From: Lentzea indica
GTDB taxonomy: Bacteria > Actinomycetota > Actinomycetes > Mycobacteriales > Pseudonocardiaceae
Length of the DNA: 64,000 nucleotides
Direction of reading: 5' to 3'
NCBI RefSeq assembly: GCF_012184385.1
Contig: NZ_VSRL01000010.1
Coordinates: 18,168 to 82,167 of the forward strand
The notes below the pieces were generated by a model that was not told where the DNA came from, ran no database searches, and saw nothing but the letters and a program-made list of their open reading frames with translations. The position numbers and the translations under genes were made by a program. Shown here in pieces: positions 30,701-40,173 of the stretch (position 1 is the stretch's first letter; each line of letters starts with the position of its first letter).

Positions 30701-33700
30701 GGCACCTCGGCGACGCGTCTCGGTGGGTTCCTGCACGACGCGGGCGAGTTCGATCCGGCCTTCTTCGGCATGTCGCCACGCGAGGCTTTGGCCACGGACT
30801 CGCAGCAGCGCCTGTTGCTGGAGACCGCGTGGGAGGCGTTCGAACGCGCCGGGATCGACCCGGTTTCGTTGCGGGGCAGCGACACCGGTGTGTTCGCGGG
30901 CGTCATGTACAACGACTACGCGCAGCTGCTCGGCGGTGAGTTCGAGGGCCACCACGGGACCGGTTCGTCGCCATCCGTCGCGTCTGGCCGAGTGTCCTAT
31001 GTGCTCGGTCTGGAAGGTCCTGCCGTCACGATCGACACGGCCTGCTCCTCGTCGCTCGTCGCGATGCACCTCGCCGCACAGTCGCTGCGGACGGGGGAGT
31101 CGTCGCTGGCTCTCGCCGGCGGTGTCGCGGTGATGTCGACTCCCGCGACGTTCATCGAGATCTCCCGGCAGCGTGGTGTGTCGTCGGACGGCAGGTGCAA
31201 GGCGTTCTCCGAGGGCGCCGACGGAACCGGTTTTTCCGAGGGCGTCGGTCTGGTCGTGCTGGAACGGCAATCGGACGCCGTGCGCAACGGCCACAACGTC
31301 CTCGCGGTCCTGAAGGGCACCGCGGTCAACCAGGACGGCGCCTCGAACGGCCTGACCGCGCCGAACGGCCCTTCGCAACAGCGGGTCATCCGCGCTGCTC
31401 TCGCATCGGCCGGCCTAGCGCCAACGGATGTCGATGCCGTGGAGGCACACGGCACGGGCACGTCGCTGGGCGACCCGATCGAGGCCCAGGCGCTGCTCGC
31501 CGTCTACGGACAGGAACGCGACGAGCCCCTCTACCTGGGCTCGATCAAGTCGAACATCGGCCACACCCAGTCGGCCGCCGGTGTCGCGGGCGTCATCAAG
31601 ATGATCATGGCGCTGCAGAACGGCGTCCTGCCGCAGACGTTGCACGTGTCCGCGCCGTCCTCGCACATCGAATGGGACGCGGGCGCGGTCGAACTGCTCA
31701 CCTCGTCCCGCGACTGGCCCTCCGTCTCCCGCCCGCGCCGCGCCGGCGTGTCCTCGTTCGGTATCAGCGGCACCAATGCCCACGTCATCCTCGAGGCCCC
31801 GAAACTGTCAGACCTGCCTGAGATGATTGGGATGGGGACCTCGGTCTCCCCCGGAGGGGGCCCAAACGGGATCGATGCAGCCGGGATCGATGCAGCGGGC
31901 TCGATCCCGTTGGCGGTGTCGGCGAAGTCGGCGGCGTCGCTGCGGGCCCAGGTCGAGCGGATCAAGGCGCTGGTGGACGGTGGTCAGGATCCGATGGACG
32001 TCGGGTTCTCGCTGGCCGCGCGGAGCCGGTTCGAGCACCGTGCCGTGATCGTCGGCGACGAGGTCGTCGAAGGGCACGCGGTGGAGGCCGGGCCAGGACC
32101 AGTGTTCGTGTTCCCCGGCCAGGGCAGTCAGTGGCACGGCATGGCGGTCGAGCTGCTGGACGAGGACGAGACGTTCGCGCGGTGGATGGCCGAGGCCGAC
32201 AGGGCCATCGCGGACCACGTCGGCTGGTCGGTGATCGAAGTCCTGCGCGGCGAGGCCGAGCTGCTGGACCGCATCGAGATCCTGCAGCCCGCGCTGTTCG
32301 CGATCATGATCTCGCTCGCCCAGACGTGGCGCGAGAACGGTGTCGAGCCCGCGGCGGTCGTCGGTCATTCCCAAGGCGAGATCGCCGCCGCGTACATCGC
32401 GGGCGCCCTCACCCTGGAGCAAGCCGCGCGGATCGTGGTCAAGCGGTCCCAGCTGTTCGCGGACGAGCTCGTCGGCAACGGCGCCGTCGCCAGCATCGCC
32501 CTGCCCGCAACCGAAGTCGAGAAGCTGCTGCCGGAGGAGCTGGCGATCGCGGGCGTCAACAGCCCGCACGCCTGCACGGTCGCCGGAGCGGTTCCGGCGC
32601 TGGAGAAGTTCGTCGCGAGCTGTGTCGCCAAGGACATCCGTGCCCGCGTGATCGGGTCCACGGTCGCGTCGCACTGCGCGCAGGTCGACCGGCTCCGCGA
32701 CCAGATCCTCGACCTGTTCGCGGACATCACGCCGCAGACCGGCAGCGTGCTGTTCTACTCGACCGTCACCGCCGAGCGGATGGACACCGCGGGCCTCGAC
32801 GCCGAGTACTGGTTCCAGAACGCCCGTCGGCCCGTGAGCTTCGCCGCAGTCGTGGAAAAGCTCGTGCGGGACGGCCATCGCGTGCTGATCGAGTCGAGCG
32901 CGCATCCCGTGCTGATGCTGCCTGCGCAGCAGACCGCCGAGGCTGTCGGCACCGAGATCGTCGCGATCGGCTCGCTCCGCCGGGACCAGGGTGACAAGCG
33001 GCGGCTCACGACTTCGCTGGCCGAGGCGTGGGTCGCGGGTCTCGATGTCCGGTGGCAGTACGCCGGTGGCAAGGGCACGCTGCTGCCCACGTATCCGTTC
33101 GACCATCAGAGGTTCTGGCCGGAGCCGCTGGTCAAGGACACCTCAGACCCGGTGGACGCGGAGTTCTGGGAGCTCGTCGACAACGGAGGCCTCGAGGACA
33201 TCGGCGTCGAGCGGGGCGTCGCGCAGACGCTCGCGCAATGGCGCAACCGCCGCAGGTCTGAATCCACAATGGACACCTGGCGGTACCGCGACCAGTGGAC
33301 CCCGGTCACCGTCACGGGCTCGCCCACCGGCACGTGGCTCGTGGTCACGTCCGGGGCCGAAGCTCAGGACGTGATCAACGCTCTGGACGCCGCGCACCTC
33401 GATGTCGACGAGCGGATCAGCCGGGCAGACCTCGTCGAGCGACTGCCTGAGACTGTCGGCGGCGTCATCGCGATGACCGGCCTGCAGGCGACGATCACCC
33501 TGGTCCAGGCACTGGCCGAAGCCGGTGTGAACGCACCGATCTGGGCCGTCACGCGCAACGCTGTCGCAGTCGGCGCAGAGGAGGTCGACCCGGCGCAGAC
33601 CGCGATCTGGGGCCTGGGCCGCGTCGCCGCACTCGACCTGCCGCGCCGCTGGGGTGGTCTGATCGACCTGCCGCCGAGGCTGGAAGGCAAGGCCGCGCAA

Positions 33701-36700
33701 CGGTTCGCGGCGGTGCTGACCGGTTCCGAGGACCAGGTCGCCATCCGGGACAACGGTGTGTTCGCGCGCCGTCTCGTCCGGACGAACGCCCACCACAGCC
33801 CGGAGTTCCAGGCGTCCGGCACGGTGTTGATCACCGGCGGTACGGGTGCGCTCGGTGGCCACGTCGCGCGCTGGATGGCCGAGGCGGGCGCCGAGCACCT
33901 GGTGCTCACCAGCCGCCGGGGCCTCGACGCACCCGGTGCCGCAGAACTGAAGGCAGAGCTGGAAAAGACCACACGTGTCACGATCGCGGCCTGCGACGCC
34001 GCAGACCGTGATGCGCTGGAAAGCCTGCTCGACCGCATCGACGACCTCACGACCGTCGTGCACGCGGCGGGCATCGGCACCGGTGACGCCCCGATCGACG
34101 AGCTGCGCTACTCCGATGTCACGGCGTTGCTCGACACGAAGATCACCGCGGCTCGGCACCTGCACGAGCTGGCACCACAAGCGCGTTTCATCCTGTTCTC
34201 GTCGGGTGCGGCGAGCTGGGGCAGCGGCGGCCAGCCCGCTTACGGCGCGGCCAACGCCTACCTCGACGGACTCGCGCACCTGCGCCGCTCGCAGGGTCTG
34301 CAGGCGACCTCGATCGCGTGGGGTGCGTGGGCGGAGGCCGGCATGGCGGCCGACCACGGCATGTATGAGACGCTCAACAGGATCGGCATCGGCTCGATGC
34401 CGCCGGAGCTCGCGATGAAGGTGCTGCGCCAGGCCGTCGCCGACGACCAGACGCAGCTCACCGTCACCAACATCGACTGGGCGAAGTTCGCGCCGAGCTT
34501 CACCGCCGAACGCCCGAGCCCGTTGCTCACCGGCATTCCCGAAGTCCGCGCTGCGCTCGCCTCCGACGAGGTCGTCGAGGAGTCGGAGCTCAAGCAACGG
34601 CTGGTGAAGCTCACCGAAGCCGAACGCGACCGCGCGCTGCTCGACCTGGTTCGCGCCGAGGCCGCGAAGACGTTGGGCTACGCGGAAAGCGACCAGGTGC
34701 CGGTCGGCAGGGCGTTCCGGGAACTGGGTTTCGACTCGGTCACCGCCGTCGAGATGCGCAACCGCCTCAAGACCGCGACCGGGCTCGCGCTGCCCGCGAC
34801 GCTCGTCTTCGATCACCCGACCGCGACGACGCTCGCGCGGCACCTGCGGGACGAACTGTTCGGCGGCGCGCAACAGATCGAGGTCCGCGCGGCCACGATC
34901 GCCACCGACGACCCGATCGCGATCGTCGGCATCGGCTGCCGCTACCCCGGTGGCGTGACGACGCCGGAAGCGTTGTGGGACCTGGTGTTCGAGGGGCGTG
35001 ACGTGATCTCCCGGTTCCCGGCGGACCGCGGCTGGGACTTGGAGCGGCTCGCCAGCTCGACGTTCGAGGGCGGCTTCCTCGACGCCGTCGCCGACTTCGA
35101 CGCGGGCTTCTTCGGCATCTCGCCGCGCGAGGCCGTCGTGATGGACCCGCAGCAGCGCCTGCTGCTCGAAACCTCCTGGGAGGCCCTGGAACGCGCGGGC
35201 ATCGACCCGACGTCGTTGAAGGGCAGCCTGACCGGCGTCTTCGTCGGCACCACCGGCCAGGACTACGAGTCGCTGCTCAACCGCTCGCTGGAGGAGACCG
35301 GTCCGTACGCGACGACCGCGTTCTCGGCCAGCGTGTTGTCCGGCCGCATCTCCTACCTGCTCGGGCTCGAAGGTCCGGCGGTCACCATCGACACGGCCTG
35401 CTCGTCGTCGCTCGTCGCCATGCACTGGGCCGCGCATGCCTTGCGCAACGGCGAGTGCGACCTGGCTCTGGCCGGCGGCGTCGCGGTCATGACCACGCCG
35501 AACGCCTACTCGGCGTTCACGGCGGCCGGTGGGCTCGCCCCGGACGGGCGCTGCAAGGCGTTCGCCGAGGCCGCTGACGGCACCGGCTGGTCAGAAGGTG
35601 CCGGTGTCGTGCTGCTGGAACGGCTGTCGGACGCGCGTCGAAACGGCCACGAGGTGCTCGCGATCTTGCGCGGCTCCGCGATCAACCAGGACGGCGCGTC
35701 GAACGGCCTGACCGCGCCCAATGGCCCGTCGCAGCAGCGTGTGATCCGGCAAGCGCTTGCGAACGCCGGGCTGTCACCGTCCGAAGTGGACGCGGTGGAG
35801 GCGCACGGCACTGGCACCACGCTGGGTGACCCGATCGAGGCGCAGGCTGTGCTCGCGACGTACGGGCAGGACAGGGAAACGCCGCTGCTGCTCGGCTCCA
35901 TCAAGTCGAACCTCGGGCACCCGCAGTCCGCGGGCGGTGTCGCGGGTGTGATCAAGATGGTGCAGGCGTTGCGGCACGGTGTGCTGCCGCAGACCCTGCA
36001 CGTCGACGCTCCTTCGTCGAACGTGGAATGGCAGACCGGCAACGTCGAGCTGCTCACCTCGCGTCGCGACTGGCCCGTCAACGACCATCCGCGCCGCGCC
36101 GGTGTCTCGTCGTTCGGTGTCTCCGGCACGAACGCGCACGTGATCATCGAGGAAGCGCCGCCGTTCGCAGTTGCCGATCCCGAGGTCACGGCTACCGCCG
36201 CGGTGGTGCCGCTGGTGGTGTCGGGACGGTCCGAGGAGGCGCTGGCTGATCAGCTTGTGCGCCTTGGTGACGTTGATGCTTCCCAGCTCGATCTCGCCTA
36301 CTCGCTGGCCGTGTCGCGCAGTTCGTTCGAGCACCGGGTGGTGCTTGTGGACGGCGTCAAGATCGCCAGGGGAGAGGTGGCCGAACGTGACCTGGCGTTG
36401 CTGTTCACCGGGCAGGGCTCGCAGCGGCTCGGCATGGGCCGGGACCTGTACGAGCGGTTCCCGGTGTTCGCGGACGCGCTCGACGCCGTGCTCGCGCACC
36501 TCGACCCCGCGCTCCGGTCGATCATGTGGGGTGAGGACGCGGAGGCGTTGAACCAGACCGGCAACGCCCAACCCGCGATCTTCGCTCTGGAAGTGGCGCT
36601 GTACCGGCTGGCGGAGTCGTTCGGGATCAAGGCCGATCGGCTCGCCGGCCATTCGATCGGCGAGATCGCGGCCGCGCACGTCGCCGGTGTGTTCAGCCAC

Positions 36701-36823
36701 GAGGAAACATCGTGCCCGCAGGCACGATGGTGTGGCGAACGATTTCTCCAGTGCGGAAGAATCATGGTCTATGAACGCAAAAGAGCTGGTCACGCGCATC
36801 CGGACGGAGCTGCACCCCGGTGA
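24758..36823 (+). CDS. type I PKS, 3' part: rest of module 2, modules 3 and 4, module 5 cut off in its AT
   Basis: Residues 1-110 complete a B-type, active KR2 (LDD; Tyr88), followed by ACP2 (Ser246). Module 3: KS (Cys475), AT with GHSQGE (Ser912) and YASH (1013) for methylmalonyl, DH (His1216, Asp1372), B-type KR (LDD, Tyr1713), ACP (Ser1871). Module 4: KS (Cys2096), AT with GHSQGE (Ser2538) but VASH (2636), no DH, A-type KR (Trp3154, Tyr3162), ACP (Ser3327). Module 5: KS (Cys3548) and a malonyl-type AT whose similarity stops about 15 residues after GHSIGE (Ser3966), near base 36706. The last 40 residues to the stop at 36823 are read-through into unrelated DNA that overlaps the next gene. 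There is no downstream AT remainder, ACP, further module or thioesterase. The GTG at 24758 overlapping the TGA is probably not a true start. Confidence 0.88.
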   Translation: MIVEACDVSDRAAVADLLARHEVRAVVHTAGVLDDGVVESLTPDRVDTVLRPKVDAAWHLHELTSDLDAFVVFSSVAGTIGTAGQGNYAAANAFLDALMEHRRVNGLPGTSLAWGPWIAGMLSGADAERLARTGIPGITVEQGVELFDAATGAGNAVPVRLDLPVLRGRGDVPPMLRGLIKTRPRRVVAGSDTAVSLTARLAALDETARREALLDLVRGQVAAVLGHAGTGEIDPGRAFQSLGFDSLTAVELRNQLTAFTGLRLPATLIFDYPNAGVLAGYLRDELFGSDKVVPSAEVRSAVSDDPIVIVGMACRYPGGVSSPEDLWRLVVDGADAVTGFPSNRGWDVDSLYHPDPDHIGTSYTRSGGFLHDAPLFDPAFFGMSPREALATDSQQRLLLETAWESLERAGIDPVSLRGSATGVFAGVMYTDYSVVISGSEFEGYQSMGSAGTFASGRVSYTFGFEGPAVTVDTACSSSLVALHLAAQALRNGECSLALAGGVTVMSTPSTFVEFSRQRGLSADGRCKSFAESADGVGWSEGVGLLVLERQSDALRNGHTILAVVRGSAINQDGASNGLTAPNGPSQQRVIRSALASAGLSVSDVDVVEAHGTGTTLGDPIEAQALLATYGQDRSEPLLLGSIKSNIGHSQAAAGVASVIKMVQALHHGVLPRTLHVTEPSSHVDWETGAVELLTSTRQWPGVSRPRRAGVSSFGVSGTNAHVILEAPELSDLPEMIGMGTSVSPGGGPNRIDTAGSVPAEGVPWLVSAKSAEALEAQVGRIRNVDADPVDVGFTLAARAAFDNRAVVIGDDVVTGQVTAAGKTVFVFPGQGSQWVGMGRELLATNEVFARRIAECDAALRPFVSWSLIEVLTDELPLDQVDVVQPVLWAVMVSLAEVWRSYGVEPQAVVGHSQGEIAAAVVAGALSLEDGARVVALRSQAVDEALSRQGGMLSVSLPVDEVRPWIARFEDRVAVAAVNGPRATVVAGEVEALAEIVLECETQSVRARMIAVDYASHTPQVEAIRGRVLDDLAGIEPRTSVIPLYSTVTGEPIDTEIMDAGYWFTNLRQTVEFQNATSALLRDGFRFFVEPSAHPVLTFGVEQTVESHDTEAVVLGTLRRNEGGRRQLLTALAQAHVGGLNVKWDFRGGKLIDLPTYAFQRQRFWPAGQVRAGDPSGLGLSAVEHPLLGAAVSVAGGEDVLFTSRLSARSRPWLADHAVSGTVLLPGTAFVELAVKAGDEVGCEKLDELTISAPLVLDGSVQLQVAVRAEDASGRRPVVIYSRTDDDAPWTEHASGTLSTGSAASAFDATAWPPSAESVDVEGAYERFADMGFEYGPAFQGLRAVWRDGDDVYAEVTTSQDTAGFGLHPALLDSALHAALLAKDGAGLPFSWEGVSLHATGATELRVRLRSNGDAMEIALADTTGQPVATVESLVVRPVALPRNEVDRDSLFRIEWTPVALPSDAAEGVVVEHVVGDGNVIESVRALTTRVLAKLQEWISTGRTERLAFVTREGDLAGQAVWGLVRSAQTEHPGRFVLADIDDDAVLPQALAVGEPQVRVRQGQLLVPRLARAAAVQEVTWESPVLITGAGGLGGVIAQHLVAEHGVTELILASRSGQKPDWEVDATVKVVKCDVSDRKALQRLLKKHTMKSVVHTAGVLDDGVIESLTPEQFDTVLRPKVDAAWHLHELLPDARMVFFSSAAGILGGAGQGNYAAGNAFLDALAEHQGNAVSLAWGTWEATVGLTGSLTDADRERLVRAGMPPITPLQGTALFDAALATGEAVLLPARLDLATLRAQGDVPSLLRGLIRTRARRAVAGSEAATGLAATLRPLGDTERLDALLDLIRAQVSAVLALESFDAGRAFRDLGFDSLTAVDLRNRLTAVTGLRLPATLVFDYPTAHVLATFLRDELFGADGGDAVATRTVSDDDPIVVVGMACRFPGGVTTPEELWQLVLDGTDAISEFPSDRGWDLGTLFSGNDIGTSATRLGGFLHDAGEFDPAFFGMSPREALATDSQQRLLLETAWEAFERAGIDPVSLRGSDTGVFAGVMYNDYAQLLGGEFEGHHGTGSSPSVASGRVSYVLGLEGPAVTIDTACSSSLVAMHLAAQSLRTGESSLALAGGVAVMSTPATFIEISRQRGVSSDGRCKAFSEGADGTGFSEGVGLVVLERQSDAVRNGHNVLAVLKGTAVNQDGASNGLTAPNGPSQQRVIRAALASAGLAPTDVDAVEAHGTGTSLGDPIEAQALLAVYGQERDEPLYLGSIKSNIGHTQSAAGVAGVIKMIMALQNGVLPQTLHVSAPSSHIEWDAGAVELLTSSRDWPSVSRPRRAGVSSFGISGTNAHVILEAPKLSDLPEMIGMGTSVSPGGGPNGIDAAGIDAAGSIPLAVSAKSAASLRAQVERIKALVDGGQDPMDVGFSLAARSRFEHRAVIVGDEVVEGHAVEAGPGPVFVFPGQGSQWHGMAVELLDEDETFARWMAEADRAIADHVGWSVIEVLRGEAELLDRIEILQPALFAIMISLAQTWRENGVEPAAVVGHSQGEIAAAYIAGALTLEQAARIVVKRSQLFADELVGNGAVASIALPATEVEKLLPEELAIAGVNSPHACTVAGAVPALEKFVASCVAKDIRARVIGSTVASHCAQVDRLRDQILDLFADITPQTGSVLFYSTVTAERMDTAGLDAEYWFQNARRPVSFAAVVEKLVRDGHRVLIESSAHPVLMLPAQQTAEAVGTEIVAIGSLRRDQGDKRRLTTSLAEAWVAGLDVRWQYAGGKGTLLPTYPFDHQRFWPEPLVKDTSDPVDAEFWELVDNGGLEDIGVERGVAQTLAQWRNRRRSESTMDTWRYRDQWTPVTVTGSPTGTWLVVTSGAEAQDVINALDAAHLDVDERISRADLVERLPETVGGVIAMTGLQATITLVQALAEAGVNAPIWAVTRNAVAVGAEEVDPAQTAIWGLGRVAALDLPRRWGGLIDLPPRLEGKAAQRFAAVLTGSEDQVAIRDNGVFARRLVRTNAHHSPEFQASGTVLITGGTGALGGHVARWMAEAGAEHLVLTSRRGLDAPGAAELKAELEKTTRVTIAACDAADRDALESLLDRIDDLTTVVHAAGIGTGDAPIDELRYSDVTALLDTKITAARHLHELAPQARFILFSSGAASWGSGGQPAYGAANAYLDGLAHLRRSQGLQATSIAWGAWAEAGMAADHGMYETLNRIGIGSMPPELAMKVLRQAVADDQTQLTVTNIDWAKFAPSFTAERPSPLLTGIPEVRAALASDEVVEESELKQRLVKLTEAERDRALLDLVRAEAAKTLGYAESDQVPVGRAFRELGFDSVTAVEMRNRLKTATGLALPATLVFDHPTATTLARHLRDELFGGAQQIEVRAATIATDDPIAIVGIGCRYPGGVTTPEALWDLVFEGRDVISRFPADRGWDLERLASSTFEGGFLDAVADFDAGFFGISPREAVVMDPQQRLLLETSWEALERAGIDPTSLKGSLTGVFVGTTGQDYESLLNRSLEETGPYATTAFSASVLSGRISYLLGLEGPAVTIDTACSSSLVAMHWAAHALRNGECDLALAGGVAVMTTPNAYSAFTAAGGLAPDGRCKAFAEAADGTGWSEGAGVVLLERLSDARRNGHEVLAILRGSAINQDGASNGLTAPNGPSQQRVIRQALANAGLSPSEVDAVEAHGTGTTLGDPIEAQAVLATYGQDRETPLLLGSIKSNLGHPQSAGGVAGVIKMVQALRHGVLPQTLHVDAPSSNVEWQTGNVELLTSRRDWPVNDHPRRAGVSSFGVSGTNAHVIIEEAPPFAVADPEVTATAAVVPLVVSGRSEEALADQLVRLGDVDASQLDLAYSLAVSRSSFEHRVVLVDGVKIARGEVAERDLALLFTGQGSQRLGMGRDLYERFPVFADALDAVLAHLDPALRSIMWGEDAEALNQTGNAQPAIFALEVALYRLAESFGIKADRLAGHSIGEIAAAHVAGVFSHEETSCPQARWCGERFLQCGRIMVYERKRAGHAHPDGAAPR
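26943..27004 (+). repeat. KS-AT linker repeat, copy A (module 3)
   Basis: This 62-base stretch is identical to 31806-31867. It encodes [18 protein letters not shown] between the KS end ([10 protein letters not shown]) and the AT. It contains the inverted repeat CCCCC-GGA-GGGGG. Flanking DNA on both sides is clearly less conserved between the two modules. Confidence 0.8.
31806..31867 (+). repeat. KS-AT linker repeat, copy B (module 4)
   Basis: Identical over 62 bases to 26943-27004 and in the same position and frame, although the adjoining ATs (YASH versus VASH types) differ substantially. Confidence 0.8.
31867..31896 (+). repeat. 15-bp tandem duplication in PKS linker
   Basis: CGGGATCGATGCAGC occurs twice head to tail (31867-31881 and 31882-31896), adding GIDAA twice in frame right after copy B of the linker repeat. 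Module 3 has a single, diverged version. It looks like a recent slippage event. Confidence 0.75.
36708..36729. repeat. perfect 9-bp inverted repeat at the PKS breakpoint
   Basis: CATCGTGCC (36708-36716), loop CGCA, GGCACGATG (36721-36729). It begins within two or three bases of the point where PKS similarity ends and lies 42 bases before the next gene. It could be an operator or small terminator belonging to that gene, or a deletion or assembly junction. There are no T residues after the stem, so a classical terminator is not favoured. Confidence 0.6.
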
Positions 36824-37412
36824 GCACGACAACCTCGTGGTCAAGCTGATCGAAACGGGCCAAGCGCCACGCGCCGTGATCGCGACGTTCGCCGCGGAAG
36901 AGAACCACATCGTGTCGTCGGACTGGCGAACATTCCTGGCGCTCGCGGCGAAGGCGGAGGAGCCGAACGCACGGGCGTTCTTCACGTTGCTGGCGGGCGG
37001 CGAGGAGCTGGTGCTGCCGATGCTCGAGCCGCTCGCGAACGCCGCGGGCATGTCGTCGAAGGACTTCCACAGCTACGAGCCGTACCCCGGCTGCCAGGCC
37101 TACCCGGCGTACCAGGCGTGGATGGCGATGAACGGCGAGCCGACCGACGTGATCCTCGCGATCCTGGCGAACTTCACCGCGTGGGGCGGTTACTGCGCCC
37201 GCATGGCCAAGGGGCTGCGCGAGCACTACGGGTTCAGCGACGAAGCGTGCGCGTTCGTGGACTTCTTCGCCACGCCCGCGCCGCAGCTGGAGGAACGGGC
37301 GATCGCGGCCGTGCAGGCGGCGCTGGACGCAGGGTGGCAGCCGAAGCACGCGTGGCGCTACGGCCGCCTGCTGCAGGCCTACGAGCTCCAGTTCTGGTCC
37401 ACGCTGGCCTGA
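36771..37412 (+). CDS. TenA/PqqC-like protein (haem-oxygenase-like fold)
   Basis: A 213-residue all-helical protein. The spacing of [63 protein letters not shown] and VDFFATPA suggests the TENA/THI-4/PqqC family, whose members include thiaminase II and PQQ synthase as well as many uncharacterised redox enzymes. A specific reaction cannot be given. The ATG at 36771 with a GGAAG site about 12 bases upstream is preferred over upstream GTG codons, which would run into PKS sequence. It overlaps the read-through end of the truncated PKS frame and probably belongs to the chromosomal neighbourhood rather than the cluster. Confidence 0.6.
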   Translation: MNAKELVTRIRTELHPGEHDNLVVKLIETGQAPRAVIATFAAEENHIVSSDWRTFLALAAKAEEPNARAFFTLLAGGEELVLPMLEPLANAAGMSSKDFHSYEPYPGCQAYPAYQAWMAMNGEPTDVILAILANFTAWGGYCARMAKGLREHYGFSDEACAFVDFFATPAPQLEERAIAAVQAALDAGWQPKHAWRYGRLLQAYELQFWSTLA

Positions 37413-37477
37413 ACGTGACCTGGAAATGGGTAGCAGTACTCATGACAGCCCGAGTGTGACGCAGGACTCTCGGGATC

Positions 37478-37774
37478 ATGACTTCTCCCACGCCCACGCA
37501 CACCCCGACGACCGCTGCCTTCTACGTGCAGGCGGTCCTCTCGTTCGGACTCTCGCTGACCGCCGTCGGTATCGGAGTCGTGTTCCTGCCCGTTGACGGA
37601 TGGGTGCGCGCGTTCCTCGGAATCGCGATGCTCTACACGGTCACCTCGGCGTTCACGCTGGCCAAGGTGCTCAGGGATCGGCAGGAGGACACCTACATAA
37701 CAAGCCGGGTGGACAGAGCCCGGCTGGACAAGCTGCTGACCGAACACGACCCCTTCAAGCTCGACGTGCCCTGA
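37478..37774 (+). CDS. YiaA/YiaB-type two-helix membrane protein
   Basis: A 98-residue protein with two hydrophobic helices (about residues 14-36 and 42-62: FYVQAVLSFGLSLTAVGIGV and WVRAFLGIAMLYTVTSAFTL). A conserved charged segment follows (AKVLRDRQEDTYITSRVDRARLDKLL). This matches the YiaA/YiaB two-helix domain family of inner-membrane proteins, whose function is unknown. It stands alone, ending just before a strong hairpin. Confidence 0.75.
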   Translation: MTSPTPTHTPTTAAFYVQAVLSFGLSLTAVGIGVVFLPVDGWVRAFLGIAMLYTVTSAFTLAKVLRDRQEDTYITSRVDRARLDKLLTEHDPFKLDVP

Positions 37775-37784
37775 CGTGAGGTGG

Positions 37785-37822
37785 CGAGTGGTTGTGGTCG
37801 CCGGAACGACCACAACCACTCG
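37785..37822. terminator. bidirectional terminator between yiaA-like gene and chitinase
   Basis: A perfect 16-bp inverted repeat, CGAGTGGTTGTGGTCG (37785-37800) and its complement (37807-37822), with loop CCGGAA, between two converging genes. Confidence 0.85.
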
Positions 37823-37830
37823 CGACTCCC

Positions 37831-39312
37831 TTACCTGGGCAGGTAGGCCCGGTGGGCCTTGGAGAACTCGTAGTTGTTGAACTTGTCCCAGTTGATCGAC
37901 CACGTCATGAGGCCGCGCAGGTTCGGGTACACGCCCTTCGGCTTGTAGCTGCCGCAGCTCGTGCCCTTCGTCAGGCAGTTCAACGCGGTGTGGACGTCCG
38001 CGACGGACGTGAACCCGTTGCCGGCCGGAACCGCGGCCGGCAGGCCGATCGCGACCTGTTCCTGCCGCAACGGCGCGAAGACCTTCGACGTGTCACCGCG
38101 CACCGGGAACCCGGCGAGCACCATGTCGGCCATCGCGATGTGGAAGTCCGAGCCGCCCATGAAGTGGTACTGGTTGTCCAGGCCCATCACCGGTCCCGAG
38201 TTGTAGTGCTGAACGTGCAGCAACGTCAGGTCGTTGCGCATCGCCTCGATCACCGGCAGGTACGCGCCGGTGCGGGCGTCGCCGCCGCCCGCGCCGCCGT
38301 AGAACTGGTAGCCGACCTGCACGAAGAACGTCTCCGGCGCCATCGTGAGCACGAAGTTCGCGCCGTAGCGGGACTTCAGCGACCGCAGCGCGGAGATCAG
38401 GTTCACGACCACCGGCGTGGTCGGGTTCCTGAAGTCGACGTCACCGGAGTTCAACGACAGCGAGTGGCCCTCGAAGTCCACGTCGAGACCGTTCAGGCCG
38501 TACTTGTCGATGATCGCGCCGACCGATCGCACGAACGCGTCACGTGCCGCCGTGGTCTCGAGCCGCACCTGGCCGTTCTGACCGCCGATGGAGATCAGCA
38601 CCTTCTTGCCCTTTTGCTGCTGGGCCCGGATGCCGGCGATGAACTCGGCCTCGGACTCGACGTTCGGACACTCGGCGACCGGGCACTGGCTGAACCGCAG
38701 CTCACCGCTCGTCGCGCTGGTTGGCTCGGCGAACGAGAGGTTGATGACGTCCCACTCGTCCGGCACGTCGCGCATGCGGATGTAGCCGGAGCCGTTGGCG
38801 AAGCTGGCGTGCAGGTAGCCGACGAGCACCTTGCGCGGGAGGCTGCCCGTCGGTGGCGGGCCAGTCGTTGTTGTCGTTGTCGTGGTTGTGGTGGTGGTCC
38901 TCGTGGTCGTGGTCGGCGGGTTGCCTCCGCCCGCACAGGCCGCGCCGTTGATCGTGCAGTTCGCCGGGTCGGCGGTGCCGCCGGCGTTGTAGCCGAACGT
39001 GACGCTGGCGCCGGGAGCGACAGAGCCGTTGTACTCGCGGTTGACGAACGCGTAGTGGTTGCCGCTCTTGGTGAGCAGCGAGTCCCAGTAGGCACCGACG
39101 GACGTCGACGCGGGGTAGTCGAACTCGACCTTCCAGGAGCTGATGGGCGCGCTGGTCTCGTTCTTGATCGTCACCGTCGCGGTGTACCCGGTGTCCCAGG
39201 ACTGCTTGGAGAACGTCGCCGTGACTCCGGCGGCGCTGGCAGGGGCGAGGCTCACGATCACGGTGCCGAGCACCAGTGCGGCCACCGCGGATATTCGAGC
39301 GAACAACAGCAT
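37831..39312 (-). CDS. secreted GH18 chitinase with N-terminal CBM2
   Basis: A 493-residue exported enzyme. The signal peptide is MLLFARISAVAALVLGTVIV ending in APASA. A CBM2-type cellulose/chitin-binding module covers about residues 30-120 (SSWKVEFDYP, FGYNAGG). A Thr/Pro-rich linker follows, and then a GH18 domain with the catalytic motif LNGLDVDFEGHS (the Glu is the acid/base). It would cleave beta-1,4-N-acetylglucosamine chains outside the cell. Of several ATGs, 39312 is chosen because it starts the signal peptide and follows GGAG; the upstream extension has no signal character. No typical chitinase promoter repeats were noticed. Confidence 0.93.
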   Translation of the reverse strand: MLLFARISAVAALVLGTVIVSLAPASAAGVTATFSKQSWDTGYTATVTIKNETSAPISSWKVEFDYPASTSVGAYWDSLLTKSGNHYAFVNREYNGSVAPGASVTFGYNAGGTADPANCTINGAACAGGGNPPTTTTRTTTTTTTTTTTTGPPPTGSLPRKVLVGYLHASFANGSGYIRMRDVPDEWDVINLSFAEPTSATSGELRFSQCPVAECPNVESEAEFIAGIRAQQQKGKKVLISIGGQNGQVRLETTAARDAFVRSVGAIIDKYGLNGLDVDFEGHSLSLNSGDVDFRNPTTPVVVNLISALRSLKSRYGANFVLTMAPETFFVQVGYQFYGGAGGGDARTGAYLPVIEAMRNDLTLLHVQHYNSGPVMGLDNQYHFMGGSDFHIAMADMVLAGFPVRGDTSKVFAPLRQEQVAIGLPAAVPAGNGFTSVADVHTALNCLTKGTSCGSYKPKGVYPNLRGLMTWSINWDKFNNYEFSKAHRAYLPR

Positions 39313-39408
39313 GGCTGCTCCATCCCTCACGCGTTGGCGGCCGGCAGGGGTCAACCCGAATTGGACTAGACCATCTACCTCCGAGTCAAGGTTCTAGACT
39401 GACCAGTC

Positions 39409-40173
39409 GTGCCCCGTGCTCGTGCCGCCGACGGAACCACCCTCTTCTATTCGGTCGACGGCTCCGGCCCTCCCCTGCTGCTGATCGCGGGCCAGTCGAA
39501 CTCGTCGCGGTGGTGGACGCAGGTGCGCCCGGAGTTCGCGACGGCGTTCACGACGATCGTCACCGACCACCGCGGGACCGGTTCCAGCGACAAGCCCGAC
39601 TGCCCGTACAGCACGCCACTCTTCGCGTCGGACTGCATCGCGATCCTCGACGACGCCGGTGTCGGCAAGGCCCACGTCTACGGCACGTCGATGGGCGGCC
39701 GGATCGCGCAGTGGATCGCGGCCTCGCACGGCGACCGCGTCGAACGGCTGGTGCTGGGCTGCACCTCCCCCGGCGGGCCGCACGCGATCGAGCGCAGCGC
39801 CGAGGTGCGCAGGTCGTTGGCGCAGGTCGATCCGATGAAGGCACGCAAGGCGCTGGAAGACCTGATGTACACGCCGTCGTACCGCGGGCCGTTCAACACG
39901 CTCGGCGACCCTCAGATGCCGCCGCACGCCCGCAAGCGGCACCTGTTCGCGAGCGCCGAGCACGACGCGTGGGACGTGCTGCCGTCGATCACCGCGCCGA
40001 CTCTGGTGGTGCACGGAACCGACGACATCTTCAATCCGACGGCCAACGCTCCGTTGATCACTGAGCGAATTCCCGGCGCGCGGATGCACCTCATCGAGGG
40101 CGCGCGGCACGGTTACTTCGAGGAGTTCCGCGAGATCGCGACACCGCTGGTGATGGACTTCCTCAGCCCGTGA
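39409..40173 (+). CDS. alpha/beta hydrolase
   Basis: A 254-residue alpha/beta-hydrolase-fold protein. The oxyanion region is LLLIAGQSNSSRWW. The nucleophile elbow is GTSMGG (Ser near residue 91). The late catalytic residues are Asp in VVHGTDDIFNP and His in GARHGYFEEF. Substrate unknown; esterases, lactonases and related enzymes share this form. The GTG at 39409 starts at the first possible position after the chitinase promoter region. Its 3' end overlaps the converging oxygenase gene by 11 bases. Confidence 0.85.
   Translation: MPRARAADGTTLFYSVDGSGPPLLLIAGQSNSSRWWTQVRPEFATAFTTIVTDHRGTGSSDKPDCPYSTPLFASDCIAILDDAGVGKAHVYGTSMGGRIAQWIAASHGDRVERLVLGCTSPGGPHAIERSAEVRRSLAQVDPMKARKALEDLMYTPSYRGPFNTLGDPQMPPHARKRHLFASAEHDAWDVLPSITAPTLVVHGTDDIFNPTANAPLITERIPGARMHLIEGARHGYFEEFREIATPLVMDFLSP

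Noticed and set aside
36700..36770. Phage or integrative-element attachment site at the PKS breakpoint
   Set aside because: There is no tRNA, integrase, direct repeat or transposase nearby; only a short inverted repeat is seen.
38850..38935. Simple GTT/GTC/GTG-type repeat as a CRISPR or microsatellite array
   Set aside because: It is the coding sequence of the Thr-rich linker of the chitinase and has no spacer structure.
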